Assembly: GCF_000315625.1 (NCBI RefSeq)
Contig: NW_005434661.1
Span: 671,998-735,997, forward strand
Length of the DNA stretch: 64,000 nucleotides
DNA from: Guillardia theta CCMP2712
Taxonomy: Eukaryota > Cryptophyceae > Pyrenomonadales > Geminigeraceae
Direction: 5' to 3'
Positions within the stretch are counted from its first letter, which is position 1. The number at the start of each line of letters is the position of its first letter. A program made the position numbers and the translations under genes. Below are positions 45,979-57,396 of this stretch, in pieces. The notes below the pieces were generated by a model. The model had not been told where the DNA came from. It was given only the letters and a program-made list of their open reading frames with translations, and searched no databases.

Positions 45979-46862
45979 AGGTTCTGACAGCACGCAGCTG
46001 CCCTGCCGGTCGCCCCCTTGTCTCCCAGAGCAGCGGGTAATCTTCCTCCTTTCTCCGGTCCTTTGTCGGCTGATGAACTTGCTCTCCTCTCCTCGTCGAC
46101 TGCCTTGTGTTTCGTCGGTCAGTTGTCACGACATCTCCTCGCCCCTCGCAAGTTGACTCTGTAGCCTCCCGGTGAGTTCTCGTCATGATCTACCTCCGCT
46201 CCCCAACTCTCTGTCCTCCTCCTCCTCCTCCTCCTCCTGTTTTTTTTCGTCGGTGAACGTTATTGCTAGCTTGGCTCAAGCTGAAATCTCCGTTGCTGCT
46301 CGCAACGCAGGTGTTGCTCTTGCCCTCCTGCATTGCTTTACTGACCATCATCGCAGAGCTCGCGGTCTTGCGCTCCAGGAGCATCTCTCCTCCTCCAAGA
46401 GCCAGCCTGGTGGATGCTCCTATCATTGCATTTTCTCCTCCACCCTTCCCGTCTCCTGCTCCCTTCACTCCTGCTCCTGCTGCTGCTCCTCCTCCTCTTT
46501 ATCCTCCTCGCCTTGACTGTTCTTACAGTCTCCCCGGGTTCGCGTGTCTCCCCCAGCTGGCAGCCTCTCCACAGTTGTCATCTAGTTGGCAACTCCACAA
46601 GCTCGTCGCAAGAGCCAAAATTTTGACAGGCCAACAACCGTCGCATCATATAAACATAATCATAACTCATCAAACCGATTCTTGCCTTGCTCCTCCTTCG
46701 ACTACTCCCGACTATCCTCCTTCCTCTCCCTCTCCTCCTTCCTCTCCCTCCCTCCCTTCCTTCTCCTCCTCTCCTCCCTCACGTGTCTTGTCCATATCCG
46801 AGTCTCCTCGCAGCAGTCATTCGACTTCATGTCTCCCAGCTCCTCGTTCTTCCCCACCTACC
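45979..46862. other. Spacer between convergent genes
   Basis: CT-rich sequence with CTC repeats (46217-46237) and runs of CCTCC. Long ORFs here on both strands are low-complexity. A minus stretch near 46,260-46,400 (ERKTASSAMMVSKAMQEG) could be a further exon of the ankyrin gene but is not proven. Confidence 0.45.
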
Positions 46863-49800
46863 TCACCGTATTCGTGCCTCCTCCTCTTCCATCCAGCCTT
46901 CCATCACCCTTGCCGCCTCAACCTGCCCCCTCGTCCTGGCCAGCGCCATCGCATCCATCCCGTACACCTTGCGGTGAGGATCTGCTCCTCCTCGCAGCAG
47001 CTTCACCATGCATGCAGCCTTTCCTTCCTCCGCCGCGTGCATGAGCGCAGTCTTGCCGTCCGCGTTGAGAGCGTTGACCGTGACCCCCATGAGCAACTGC
47101 CACGAGAATCAGAGGGAGGGAGGGGAGGGAGGGAGGGGAGGGAGGGAGGGGAAGGGAGGGGAGGGGAAAGGAGGGGAGGAGGAGGGAGGGAGGGGAGGAG
47201 GAGGGAGGAGGAGGAGGAGGGGAGGGAGGTGGAGGGGGAGGGAGGGAGGGAGGGAGGGTAGGGAGGGGAAGGTAGGGGAAGGGAGGGAGGGAGGGAGGGA
47301 GGGAGTGGTTATCAGCTGAGATGCATGAGGAGGTAGGGATACCAATTTCTCGAGGACAGACAGTCTGCCGTATCTCGCTGCGTACATGAGAGGAGTGTTG
47401 AGGAGACGATCTCGCGCTTCCATCTTCGCTCCTGCGTCTAGGAGGACAAGTGCCTGCACGAGAAGTGACGAGAGGGGGAGCAGGAGGGGAGGAGGTAGAG
47501 GGTAGAGGAGGAGGAAGACGAGGAGGTAGAGGGTAGAGGAGGAGGAAGACGAGGAGGTAGAGGGTAGAGGAGGAGGAAGACGAGGAGGTAGAGGGTAGAG
47601 GAGGAGGAAGACGAGGAGGTGGAGAAGGAAAGAAGAAACAGTGGGAAGGGGAGGAATGAAGGCATGATATAGTGAAGCATGATGATTCTTGGGAGGAAGA
47701 CGGACAAGAAGGAAGGACGGGACAGGCGGAAGTAGAGAGGAAGAGGGAGGGGGAGCAACGGAGGTATGTACAGCTTCCGAGCTTCCATTTTTGATGGCCC
47801 AATGCAGTGGCGTAGCCTGCTTGCCGTTAACGTCCTTGCCCCTCATCGTCTCTTGCCCTGTCCTCCTCGTCCTCTCCCCTTTCATTGCCACGACACTCGC
47901 ACTGTCTTCGCTCTTCCCCTCTCACTCCCACCCACCTTCCTCGGCCCTCTTCCTGCCTTTGTTCCTTCCTCTCTCTTATCCTCTCCCTCCCTCTCCCCTC
48001 GCCTCTCCCTCCCTTCTCCTCTCCTCTCCCTCCCTCTCTCCTCTCCTCTCCCTCTCCTCTCCTCCCTTCTCCTCTCCTCTCTGCTTTCTCTTGCTCAACA
48101 ACCTGCGACAGCTTCTCCATCTGGTTCGGATCGGCACAGAGTTTCAACAGCTCTTGGATCGCACTGACTTGGTTCCTCGTAGCTGCGCAATGCAGCGGCG
48201 TGTAGCCGTCACTGCGGGAGGGCGAGGGCGATAGGTGAGAAGAAACAGAGGGAGGAGGAGGAGGAGGAGGAGGAGGAGGAGGAGGAGGAGACAGTCAGTT
48301 GATGGACGCAGGGATATCACCTCCTACCTTGAACGAGCCTTTGGGTCCGCACTCATGGAGATGAGTGTAGAGATTGTGTGCGTGTTTCCCTGCCCTGCCC
48401 GTCACTCACCTGCATCTCCTGATCGCTGCCTCCTCCCTCCTCACCACACCTCCTCCCCTTCCACTCCCCCACTCTCCTCTCCTCTTCCACTTCACCCTCC
48501 CTCCTATCTCTCCCTTGCTCCCTCAGTCCTCCGCCTTTGTCCTCTGCTCCTTCTTTGCCTCCTCTTCTATCTCTTCTCCTCCTCACCATTGCCTGCCTCA
48601 TACCGATCGACCTCGCTACTTCTCCAACTATCGCTATTCTTCTCTAACCCCCTTCCCTGTTCCCGTCGTCCCACCTCAGTCGCCGCGAAGTGCAGGGCAG
48701 TCGCCCCTGAGCTCGTCGGCGCATCTACTGGGATCTTGACTCTGTTGACTGATGTCCAGTGAGATGGTGGAGGAAGAGGTGAAGCAGAAAGGAGAAGCAG
48801 AAGGCAGGAGAAGCAGAAGACAGGAGAAGAGGGGAGGAGGAGGAGGAGGAGGAGGAGGAGGAGGAGGAGGAGGAGGAGGAGGAGGAGGAGTTTGGCAGCA
48901 AAGTGAAGGTCGTTGAAGACATAGTCAGTACATCCAGTCTTGTTGGGCCCTGCCGATCCCCCAGAGACCTGGAGCACTGAAATGATGTTAGGGAAAGGGT
49001 AGAGAAGGACCAGGAGTAGGAGCGGTGGAGGACGAAGAGGAGGAGGAGTAGGAGCGGAGAAGGAGATAGAGAAGTAGGAGGAGGGGGAGGGGGAGAAGAA
49101 AGAAGAGCAGAGGAGGAGAAAGAGGAGGAACAGCGGGTGGAGGAAAAGGAGGAGATAGAGAAGGAGGTAGAGAAGGAGGAGGAGGAGGAGGAGAGGTTAC
49201 CCTCGTTGATATCCTTCTGCCCACTGATCTGCAGGCTTGCATTCTTCATCGCGCTCATGAACTCTGACCTCTCGATCTGCCAGCCTCTCACTCACCCCCC
49301 CCTTCCCCTCACCTCACAGCCGACCCCTCACCGTGCCGCTCTCGTCCTCATCCATCTCCTTGGTCATCTTGTCGATCTCGCTGGTGGGGACGGGTCAGGA
49401 GGCGTCAAGGAGCAGGAGATGAAGTCGCGGCGTCGTGGTGTGCAGCATCAAAGCAGGGAGCTGCTACTTCCGAGGATGAGCGGGGATCGACGTCATACCT
49501 GGTGGAGAAACCAGCCTTAGTCAGTCCGTCATGAAGCTCCTCCTGCCCGCATGGACGACGTCAGGGGCAGCAGAACTGATATAACCGACGAAACAACGAC
49601 GAGTCAGTCGTCTGAATCCTCACCCTTGAAATGATCCCGTCCCCCGACGTGTCGATTGCATTGAACAAGGACTCTGCCTCTATCCTCCACAGCTCGTTCT
49701 TCCACTTCCTGCAACGCTGGCTCACAACCCCTGAAGCATCCTCCTCCTCCTCCTCCTCCTCCTCCTCCTCCTCCTCCTCCTCCTCCTCCTCACGTCTTCC

Positions 49801-50667
49801 GAAACTCCACTCTGCCGACATGCCCGAACCAGACGCGCGAGATGCTGACGGCAGACTCTGTGGATATTCGAGAAGTGAAGGCCATCTTTGACTTCTTGTA
49901 CGCCTCAAACCCGCTGTCGGTGAAGCATTTCATTGCCTCCTGAACGACTGGCGTCAGGTGAACAACGTCCTCATGCAGGAAACCAAGCGCGATGGAGGCA
50001 CTGCCAGTGGGTGGACAGAGGAGTTGAGAGGAGGGGAAGGAGCAGGAGGGTGAACCGAGAAGATAAGGGGAGGGGAATAAAGGGGAGCACAGCAGATGAG
50101 ATCAGATCAGATCAGGAGAAAGGACTGGAAACTTACGTCGAAGAAGACTCGACCTTGGTAGAACTTCTTGGCGTCGATCGCCTTCACAGACTTTGCAAAC
50201 AGTGCATCACCCTTGCTCTTGAGGACAAACTGCTTCTCTGCCCTGTAGACGATTCTCCTGGCACTATCTATCTCTCCTCTCACCTCCCTCCTCATGCGCA
50301 TTAGCCGAAGCTCATCCTTCTTTTCCTCCGTGAATGTCACAGCATACCTCTCCGCGTCTGTCTCTGCCGCGATCTCATGCTGCTCTAGCCTCTTGAGAGT
50401 CTCTTTCTCCTCGTCGTCGAACGCCTTCCCCATCCCGTCCGTCTCGAGGCTCGTCATCGCCTGCTTGAACAGTTCTCTCTGCTGCTGGAATGCGTCGTCA
50501 GGAGGGACATCCTCTGCGAGCAAGAGCTGGATGACTCTGACAGCGTCGGCGATCTGATCTCTCAGCTGCCTCACCACAGTGATCCTCTGGTTCTCCTCTC
50601 TCTCCTTCCTCCTCCTCTCCTTCTCCTTCTCCTTGGCTGCCCGGCTCTTGCCAAATATGCTCAGCAT
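46863..50667 (-). CDS. EF-hand and ankyrin-repeat protein
   Basis: Minus strand, about a dozen exons with large CT-rich introns. Starts MLSIFGKSRAAKEKEKERRR, a helical N-terminal region (TEEKKDELRLMRMRREVRGE). Then EF-hand 1 (SLFNAIDTSGDGIISR) and EF-hand 2 (MDEDESGTIERSEFMSAM). Ankyrin repeats follow: NDLHFAAKL, SSGATALHFAATE, GYTPLHCAATRNQVSAIQEL, KQATPLHWAIKNGSSEAV, NTPLMYAARYGRLSVLEKLV, GKTALMHAAEEGKAACMVKL. Ends EEEEARIR. This suggests a calcium-responsive adaptor. The junction after GRVFFD (about 50140) does not fit phase with the next clear segment (ASIALGFLHEDVVHL), so one exon boundary is open. Confidence 0.66.
47488..47615. repeat. 31-bp minisatellite in an ankyrin-gene intron
   Basis: Four near-perfect copies of a unit beginning GAGGTAGAGGGTAGAGGAGG. 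Gives matching long ORFs on the minus strand that are not real. Confidence 0.9.
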
Positions 50668-50859
50668 GCCCCGACAACTGACATTGCGTGAAGAAGGGGT
50701 AGGGGTGATAACGACCCTGTGGTGGTATACGCCAAATCACTTTCAAAGGGGTCCAATCGATAGGAAATGTCGTTAGGATTCAATGGGTACAACTACATAT
50801 TATGGTAATGATAGGGGTGGGGGTACAAAAAGATGGGGTGGGGTGGACTTTTACTGCTT
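50668..50859. other. Spacer with G-rich motifs
   Basis: Between the start of the EF-hand/ankyrin gene and the 3' end of the RhoGAP gene, both minus. GAAGGGGTAGGGGTG at about 50692-50706 and GGGGTGGGGGTAC at about 50813-50826. Confidence 0.5.
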
Positions 50860-53059
50860 TCAGACATACTCTCCCCGACTGGCCCCAACATCCTCGAAAT
50901 CGTCAGAGTCCTCCGAACCCTCTCGTGCCTTGATCTTAGAGCTACCTGCTCGACAAGATGCGTGAGAGGAGGAGGAGGAGGAGGAGGAGGAAGTCGAGGG
51001 AGAGGGGGAAGACGAGGGAGAGGAGGAGCGGGGAAGACGAGGGAGAGGAGGAGCAGAGAGGAGGAGGAGAGGAGGAGGAGGAGGACGAAAGAGAGGAGGA
51101 GGAGGAGGAGGAGGAGGAGGAGGACGACGACGATGAAAGAGAGGAGAAGGAGGAGCAGGAGGAGGAGCAGGAAAGAGAGGAGCAGGAGCAGGAGCAGGAG
51201 GGTGATAAGGGAAAGGGACGAGCACAGGACCGAACAGGAAAGGAAGAGATGGACAGAAAAAGAACAAGGAGGGGAGAAGAAGAAGAGGATGAAAAGAGAA
51301 CTGGAGTGCAGGCGGAATGTGAAAAGGAGAGCTCCAAGACATGGGAGAATATAGGAAGGTTGCTGGTGAAGAACAAAACGGAGAACCATGATCGCAACGG
51401 AGCACGAGAAGGAGAGGACAAGAAAGAGGCAAGGGAACATGGAGGAGCGGAGCTGGCGTGATGGCTGACCAGCATGCTGACGTACAATCTCTTCTGAGTC
51501 TGCCACGTCATCCTGTAGAACATCGTTGTCGTCAGCACCCCAGGCCGGAGCAGGTACCGACGGACTGCGAACCTCCTTACGATCTTTCTTCGACGCCTCC
51601 CCCGATGAATCCCAGGGCATGCTGATCCCCAGGAAATCTTTTCACCTCCAGTCAAGAGCAGGAATGAGGGAGGGAGGGAGGGAGGAGACTTGCCTGAACT
51701 GATCCGAGGGAATCGCAGGTTGTCGGTTACCACCTGCCAGGGTGCCATCCAGTTGAACTTGAACCCTGGCGACGAAGGCTCGCTGGAAGCTCGATTCGAC
51801 TTCACTGCACGCGAGTCACGAAAGCATGCCGTGAACGCATCAAGGCCAACCGTCTTCCCACTCGTCCTGCGCCTTGGACGCCACAGGGAAGGTGGGAGGA
51901 CTCTTGCTCCTCGCTTCAAACTTTGGGCTCGAAACCTCGTCGAACATGTGGAACTCGTGACTTAGGATGTCCCCGAGCTCGCCGTCCCTGTGCAAGAAGT
52001 GGGGGGGAGGGGGGGGATCATCAACGTCCTCATCGCCTCTGCCGCCGCTTCGCTACCTGCAAGGCCTCATCTCCTCCGGGTGAAACGTCGACTCCAAGAT
52101 GCAGTCCGAGACCAGGAGCGCAAGGGCGACCTTTGGCAGCCTCCCGCAGCCGAGATTCAGCGCTGTCTTGAGGCTGTCTGGATGCCTTAGGATGGAAGCT
52201 GCGAAGACCTTGCAGAGGTTCGCAGCGCTCATCTTGTTCTCTACCTTGTGCTTCACCACCTCCCGCAGGAAGCGCAGTACGGTGCGGAGGATCTCGATCC
52301 TCGTCTCGGAGAGTGAGCAGATCAGCCTCCGGAAGGTTGACAGCATCTGCGTGATGCTCGCGGAGTTGGAGATGGCCTCGATCAGGTCGTCGAAGATCTT
52401 GGGGGTGATGAGGGGAGGCTCCAGGTCAATCAGAGTTCGCTTCATCGCCCCTGCTACCGTATGCACGTCCTCATTGTCCAGCTCCACGCGATTCTTGGAG
52501 GAGGAGATCTCCTTCTGCATCTTTTCCACGAGCACTTGGATCTTTGCTACGGACCCTGGGACAAACATTTTCACAGGAAAATTGAAGGGCAGCGAAGCCC
52601 CTTACCGCTGATTCTGAATATTCCCTCTGTTTCTATCCTCTTCTTGTCCTTGACGATCCATCCAGTGCACTTGTGGATAATCCTGTTCCATGGCACAATG
52701 ATGTCAGCCGAAAATCCGATCACAACCCCTCGATTTGCTCCAAGTTTGCACATGAAACCAAAAGGCTAGTCAACAAAAGTATCCTCGTGAGACTTTTCGT
52801 CCTGCATCTTCTTGTCCTCTTTTGCTACCACGTTCGCACGATCCTCCCCTTGCGAGCAGCATGCTGCATATCTGATCCTACAAAGCTTCTATTCTGCTAC
52901 AAACCCCATCTAAGCTTGACAAGGCTTCGACATCTATCTTGATACTTCATGCAACCGATCACAGCTGTCATCAACTGAGATTGTCTTCGACTTCCTAGAG
53001 CTCCTGCTGTTTCCCGTTGTCCTCCTCCTCCTCCTCCTCCTTGACTTACTGCAAGACAT
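50860..53059 (-). CDS. RhoGAP-domain protein
   Basis: Minus strand. N-terminus is very basic (MSCSKSRRRRRRTTGNSR). The RhoGAP domain follows over three exons: CTGWIVKDKKRIETEGIFRI with the arginine finger in GIFRISG, VAGAMKRTLIDLEPPLITPK, NKMSAANLCKVFAASILR. The domain speeds GTP hydrolysis by Rho-family GTPases and so controls actin or polarity. The tail after it is acidic/Ser-rich (DEWEDVKSNRASSEPSSPG, EDSDDFEDVGASRGEYV) with a long intron of CTC repeats at about 50970-51440. No membrane segment or other domain. Exact length depends on small tail junctions, but domain and stop (50860) are clear. Confidence 0.84.
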
Positions 53060-53911
53060 GCTCGTCGCTTCTCCCAGCAGCCATAGCAGTGTAGCACCCG
53101 TTGAACCACCCCCTACCCATTAAATCAGACTAACAAAAATGTCACTTCACACCCCCCATTTTCTCATCAGAAGTACCCGTGTGACACCCACCCACCCACG
53201 CGAATTGTCGATTTTGTACTGTTGACCCACCCCACCCCTGGTGTGGTTTGTGCTTAGGCTAAGGGGTAGGGTACCCAATTCGAAGTAAAACGGGCCAAGG
53301 GGGTAGGTCCCTCCCATGCTGTAGTGGAGGGGTGGTGGATGGAGGAGTTGGTCAAGTAGTCTGGCAAGAATTTTGAAAACCAAAAAAATGAAAGCAGCGG
53401 TGGATTGGAGAGATAGAGGGGAGAGGAAGGGGCCCGGAGGACAGGAGGACAAGAGGGACAGGAGGACAAGAGGGACAGGAGGACAGGAGGGACAGGAGGA
53501 CAAGAGGACAAGAGGACAAGAGGACAGGAGGACAAGAGGACAGGAGGACAAGAGGACAGGAGGACAGGAGGACAGGAGGACAGGAGGACAGGAGGACAGG
53601 ACAGAGGACAGGACAAGAGGACAGGAGGAGATGAGGACAGGAGGACAGGTGGACAGGTGGACAAGAGGACAGGAGGAGCGGAGGACAGGAGGAGCGGAGG
53701 ACAGGACAGGACAAGAGGACAGGAGGACAGGAGGAGGTGTTTCGAGTCTAGGAAAGAGGGCCAGGAGAGGAAGATGATCTGATAATCGGTGAGCAGGGTG
53801 CTTCGATGAAACGCAGCCCAATCAACCATGATGCCGCAGGGGTAAGGTTTCCACATGCTCCTGCCTGACTGATCGGTTCATGGCCAGGGATCAGAGGAAT
53901 CTTGGATCAAG
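53060..53911. other. Divergent spacer with C-rich motifs and GGACA minisatellite
   Basis: 53095-53330 has several C/G-rich motifs (ACCACCCCCTACCC, CACACCCCCCATT, CCCACCCCACCCC, GGGGTAGGGTACCC). 53435-53740 is a tandem array of about 9-11-bp units (GGACAGGA / GGACAAGA). No gene; the two long ORFs there are artefacts. Confidence 0.6.
53435..53740. repeat. GGACA(A/G)GA minisatellite
   Basis: About 30 imperfect copies of AGGACAGGAGG/AGGACAAGAGG-type units, present between two divergent genes. Confidence 0.9.
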
Positions 53912-56900
53912 ATGGCGCAAAGCTTCGCCTCTGTCGGAGGCTCCACCGTGCAAACGGCTCCGGCTCCCCAACATCAACAAGCCCCCCCTGCCAAGTCAGC
54001 TGATGCTCTCAAATTTGCACTTCCTATACCTCCTCCTCTGAGTCAGGCGGATGATGCAGCTGCTGAGGATGCCCTCCATGGCTCTAACTCACCAGCAGCC
54101 CAAGAGTCTCCAGGCCAGCTGTCCGTTCCTGCAAATTCATCAGGGCCACCTGCCCCATCTACACCCCCGACGGCTGAGAATCGAGTTCAGCGGTCAATGA
54201 ATTCCAAAGAGGACGAAGCTATGGAGGAGGCGAGCTCTTCTCCTCCTCCTCCTCCTCCTCCTGCTCCTGTGCCAGGGCCAGAAGATGCAGGAGGTCCTCC
54301 AACCGGTGAAAAGACGTCAGAAGAAGTGTGGAGCAGTCTTGTGAACTTTGCCAGTGGCCTCTGGCAAGATCTGAAAATGCCTTCGCAAGGAATAGAAGGA
54401 GGCGATGAGTTAGTCGCTGATTCCAAATCGAGCGGGCAGGTGCAGGCTACTTACACAAAGGATGTGGAGAGCTATGTAGAGGAACATGTGGTGTGGACAG
54501 AAATAAACGATAAGGACCCGGGAGAATCTGCACTGGTTGCCGGGGTCTCAAAAGGACTGGGAGGTGGTCAAATTCGCCCCATGGAGATCGTGGAGCAGTC
54601 GGCGGTGATGGCGAAGCCGGAACAAGAGCCAGAGCAACTTGTTGGGGTGCGCAGCAAGCTAGGAGCCTCCGCTCCTGCCGAGCAGAAGCTCGAGAGCAGA
54701 GAAGACAAGAATCAAACTCTACCAGAGGGAAAAGACGCGAAGAAACAGCAAGAGAGCCAGGCCAAAGGGAAGAAAGCAGATACCGACAAGGTGGAAGACT
54801 CCAGTGACAAGAACGAAGGGGTTCCGTTGGCATTAGAACACGTCGGAGAGCAAGCCAGCGAACACGATGTGAAGCACAACGGTGGCGATGATCTCAAGTC
54901 AAAGAAAGATTCATCGCAGAAGACGACAAAGAAGAAGACTGGATGTTTCCCCTCCTTCTCCTTGTTCCGCAAGAAGGCCAAGGAGGCGGTGCGGGAGATC
55001 GAGGTCGTGGAAGAGGAGCCGGTCAGGGGTTTCCCTTACATTAGAATACTCATGGAGTTCGGATCGCAAGTGCCCAGGAATTCCTTGACAGCGGACGAGA
55101 CGTCCGAGCGAGTCGCGCAAGTCATCGGGGCGGGCGCGGGCAACGTGATGGCATGTCGGCACCTCAAGTCCGGCGTCGTTGCTGAGATCCTGGTGAAGAA
55201 GGGAGTTTGTGGGGGTATGACATCCCTGGAAGCTTTGCAGTTGCTGGAGAAGAAGGTCAAGACTGGGGATAAGACGCTGGGGAACGAGGTCTTCGAGGAC
55301 CTCCTCTACAACGTCGTCACCTGGCCCGCTATCATCGACGCTTCAGTGAGGGTGCAGGAGATTCAGGTGGAGAACGGGCAGGAGCTGGACACGCAGTACG
55401 CGCGAGCAGACTTTTTCTTCGACATGGATTTCCAGGAAGTCTACGGGGTCGAGCAGGACATTATGGGCGACCTCCATGATACCATCGTGTTAGCACTGTC
55501 GGCCGACGCCAACAAGCTCTGGGTGGCTGGGCTGAGGCCCACCAGCAACTTAGTCGAGATGGTGCTGGAGAGGGGAGAGGCGGGCAAGCTCGCGATGTCA
55601 GAGGTGGTGGAAAAGTTGTCGAGGGTGGTTCCGGATGGGGCGAGGAAGGAGGAGCAGGAGCAGGAGGATCAAACTTTCAAGGAGTGCAAGAGAGTTGTGT
55701 GCTGGGAGTCGAACTCGATGGGGTTCTTCGAGAAGGCGAGAAGGTCGCCAGAGGACTCGGCGAAGGAGCCGGTGGACGTCGGGGGCATGAGCGAGGGCCT
55801 GGTGTTGAGCCAGGACAAGAATATTCAGATCGATGAGTTCGACGAGGAGGCCCAGCTTGATGAGGAGGAGAGTCCTCGTCCTCCTGAAAAGAAATCAGCG
55901 ACGGACGTCTGGGACGGGAGGCGATGGCTGAAGATGAGAGATTCTTTCATCCTCAATGGCAGGTTGGTCCCATTCTCTCCTCCCCCTCCTCTCGTCCTCA
56001 TGGTTTTGTCCTCTGCTTTCTCCCTCAGACGCTTGTTCTCCTCATCCTGTTCTGTGCAGGTGGGAGCGAAGACTGGCAGAGGACAGCAAAGAGTAAGCTC
56101 CCTCTACCTCCTGCCCCTCGCTCCCCCTCCTCCCCCTTGCCCTTCCCCCTTCCTCCCCTCCCTCTTCCTCCCCCTCCCTCCTCCTCTCCCTCTCACGCCT
56201 CGCAGATTCTTCTACAACGACGAGCTCGGGCTGCTCACCACGAGTCTCCCGAAGAGCAGGGCGATCTACTTCTACGAAAAGGGCAAGGCGTTCTATGCTC
56301 GCAAGGAGTTTCACTACGCCCTCGCCAACTTCCGGCTCTCGAGGAAGGAGCAGGACCAGCTCGTCGCTGCCGCCAAGGAGGAGCCCATGTGCTTCGCCCA
56401 GGCGGTGCAGGCGCGAGCGAAATGCCGATGGCTAGACCGCTACATGCAGAACTGCTTGAGGTATCTCTTCTCCTCACCTCTCCTCACCTCTCCTCTCCTC
56501 TCCTCACCTCTCCTCTCCTCTCCTCTCCTCTCCTCACCTCTCTTCCTCTCCTCTCTTCCTCTCCTCTCTTCCTCTTGCATCTCCCTCAACCCTCCCTCAT
56601 CCCCTCCCCTCCTGCCAAAGTTTGTCCACCTGACTCCCTCCAGTCTCACCACAGAGGCCGAACAGGAGAGACAGCACGCCATCCTCTACAACAAGGGCGT
56701 CACCTTCCTCTGCGCCAACAACCCTCTCCGTGCTCGGGTCCGCGACCCGACCTCAGCTCATCCCCAGCTGACAGTGAGATGGAGCAGGAAATCTTCAAGG
56801 AGCTCGAGGCCTCTGCTGGACTCGACTATCGGGAGCTGCGGCAGCTGCTCAAGGAGTTGGGTAAGGCTGACCTGCTCCTCCTGCTCCTCCTCCTGCGCCG

Positions 56901-57112
56901 CCCTCCTCTTCCTCTGCCTCTCTCCTGTTCCTCCTCATCCTCCGTCCTCCTTCCCCTCTGCGTCCTACTCGACCCTTCTCTGCCTCCTCCCTACCGCCTC
57001 TACATCGCTCTGTCGCTCTACCCAACAATTCTTCGTGTCCTCTCTCCTTTCTAAACTTTGGCAACTAACAGACTCCGACAAATTCAACAGAGCTCAGAAG
57101 AAACCGGTTTGA
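53912..57112 (+). CDS. Large unknown protein with TPR-like C-terminus
   Basis: Main exon 53912-55963, then short exons to 57112 with CT-rich introns. First 330 residues are low-complexity (Pro/Ala/Gln/Glu-rich), followed by a Lys-rich linker and GCFPSFSLFRKKAKEAV. The folded core (about 370-590) begins GFPYIRILMEFGSQVPRNSL and includes VYGVEQDIMGDLHDTIVLAL. After the introns comes SRAIYFYEKGKAFYARKEFH, YALANFRLS, then NKGVTFLCANNPLRA, resembling tetratricopeptide helices, and the end DSDKFNRAQKKPV. All junctions after the main exon fit phase except one needing an assumed small splice near 56745. Function unknown; a scaffold role is inferred from low complexity plus TPR-like helices. Confidence 0.62.
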   Translation: MAQSFASVGGSTVQTAPAPQHQQAPPAKSADALKFALPIPPPLSQADDAAAEDALHGSNSPAAQESPGQLSVPANSSGPPAPSTPPTAENRVQRSMNSKEDEAMEEASSSPPPPPPPAPVPGPEDAGGPPTGEKTSEEVWSSLVNFASGLWQDLKMPSQGIEGGDELVADSKSSGQVQATYTKDVESYVEEHVVWTEINDKDPGESALVAGVSKGLGGGQIRPMEIVEQSAVMAKPEQEPEQLVGVRSKLGASAPAEQKLESREDKNQTLPEGKDAKKQQESQAKGKKADTDKVEDSSDKNEGVPLALEHVGEQASEHDVKHNGGDDLKSKKDSSQKTTKKKTGCFPSFSLFRKKAKEAVREIEVVEEEPVRGFPYIRILMEFGSQVPRNSLTADETSERVAQVIGAGAGNVMACRHLKSGVVAEILVKKGVCGGMTSLEALQLLEKKVKTGDKTLGNEVFEDLLYNVVTWPAIIDASVRVQEIQVENGQELDTQYARADFFFDMDFQEVYGVEQDIMGDLHDTIVLALSADANKLWVAGLRPTSNLVEMVLERGEAGKLAMSEVVEKLSRVVPDGARKEEQEQEDQTFKECKRVVCWESNSMGFFEKARRSPEDSAKEPVDVGGMSEGLVLSQDKNIQIDEFDEEAQLDEEESPRPPEKKSATDVWDGRRWLKMRDSFILNGRLVPFSPPPPLVLMVLSSAFSLRRLFSSSCSVQVGAKTGRGQQRVSSLYLLPLAPPPPPCPSPFLPSLFLPLPPPLPLTPRRFFYNDELGLLTTSLPKSRAIYFYEKGKAFYARKEFHYALANFRLSRKEQDQLVAAAKEEPMCFAQAVQARAKCRWLDRYMQNCLRYLFSSPLLTSPLLSSPLLSSPLLSSPLFLSSLPLLSSSCISLNPPSSPPLLPKFVHLTPSSLTTEAEQERQHAILYNKGVTFLCANNPLRARVRDPTSAHPQLTVRWSRKSSRSSRPLLDSTIGSCGSCSRSWVRLTCSSCSSSCAALLFLCLSPVPPHPPSSFPSASYSTLLCLLPTASTSLCRSTQQFFVSSLLSKLWQLTDSDKFNRAQKKPV

Positions 57113-57396
57113 TCCTCTCCCTCGTCTCCCCTCCTCCTCTCCCCTCCTCCCATCCCTCCTCTTGTTTTCACCCTTGTTCCAATCTTGTCACTTCCCCGCT
57201 CCCTCATCCGCTCCCCCCTGCCCCAGCCCCCCAACCTCTCCTCCTTTGTGTTCAACTCCCTCTGACATGATAACAGATTACCTCATATGTCTTACAGAAC
57301 GGAAACTTATAACTCCCTTCCTCCTCCTCCTTTGACCTTCCCCTCCCTTCACCTCTCCTCCTACTGTACATATAAACAACAGCGAGAGCGTCTACT

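Noticed and set aside
50942-51919. 325-codon minus ORF rich in Ser and Leu
   Set aside because: It overlaps the CTC-repeat intron and tail exons of the RhoGAP gene in another frame.
53100-53330. CCCACCCC-type repeats as possible telomere sequence
   Set aside because: Irregular spacing, no tandem telomere unit and genes on both sides.
53147-53821. Minus ORFs of Cys/Pro/Leu/Ser repeats
   Set aside because: Translation of the GGACA minisatellite; no conserved motif.
55924-57054. 376-codon plus ORF at the 3' half of the TPR-like gene
   Set aside because: Second frame of spliced exons and CT-rich introns; the in-phase splice reading gives TPR-like helices instead.
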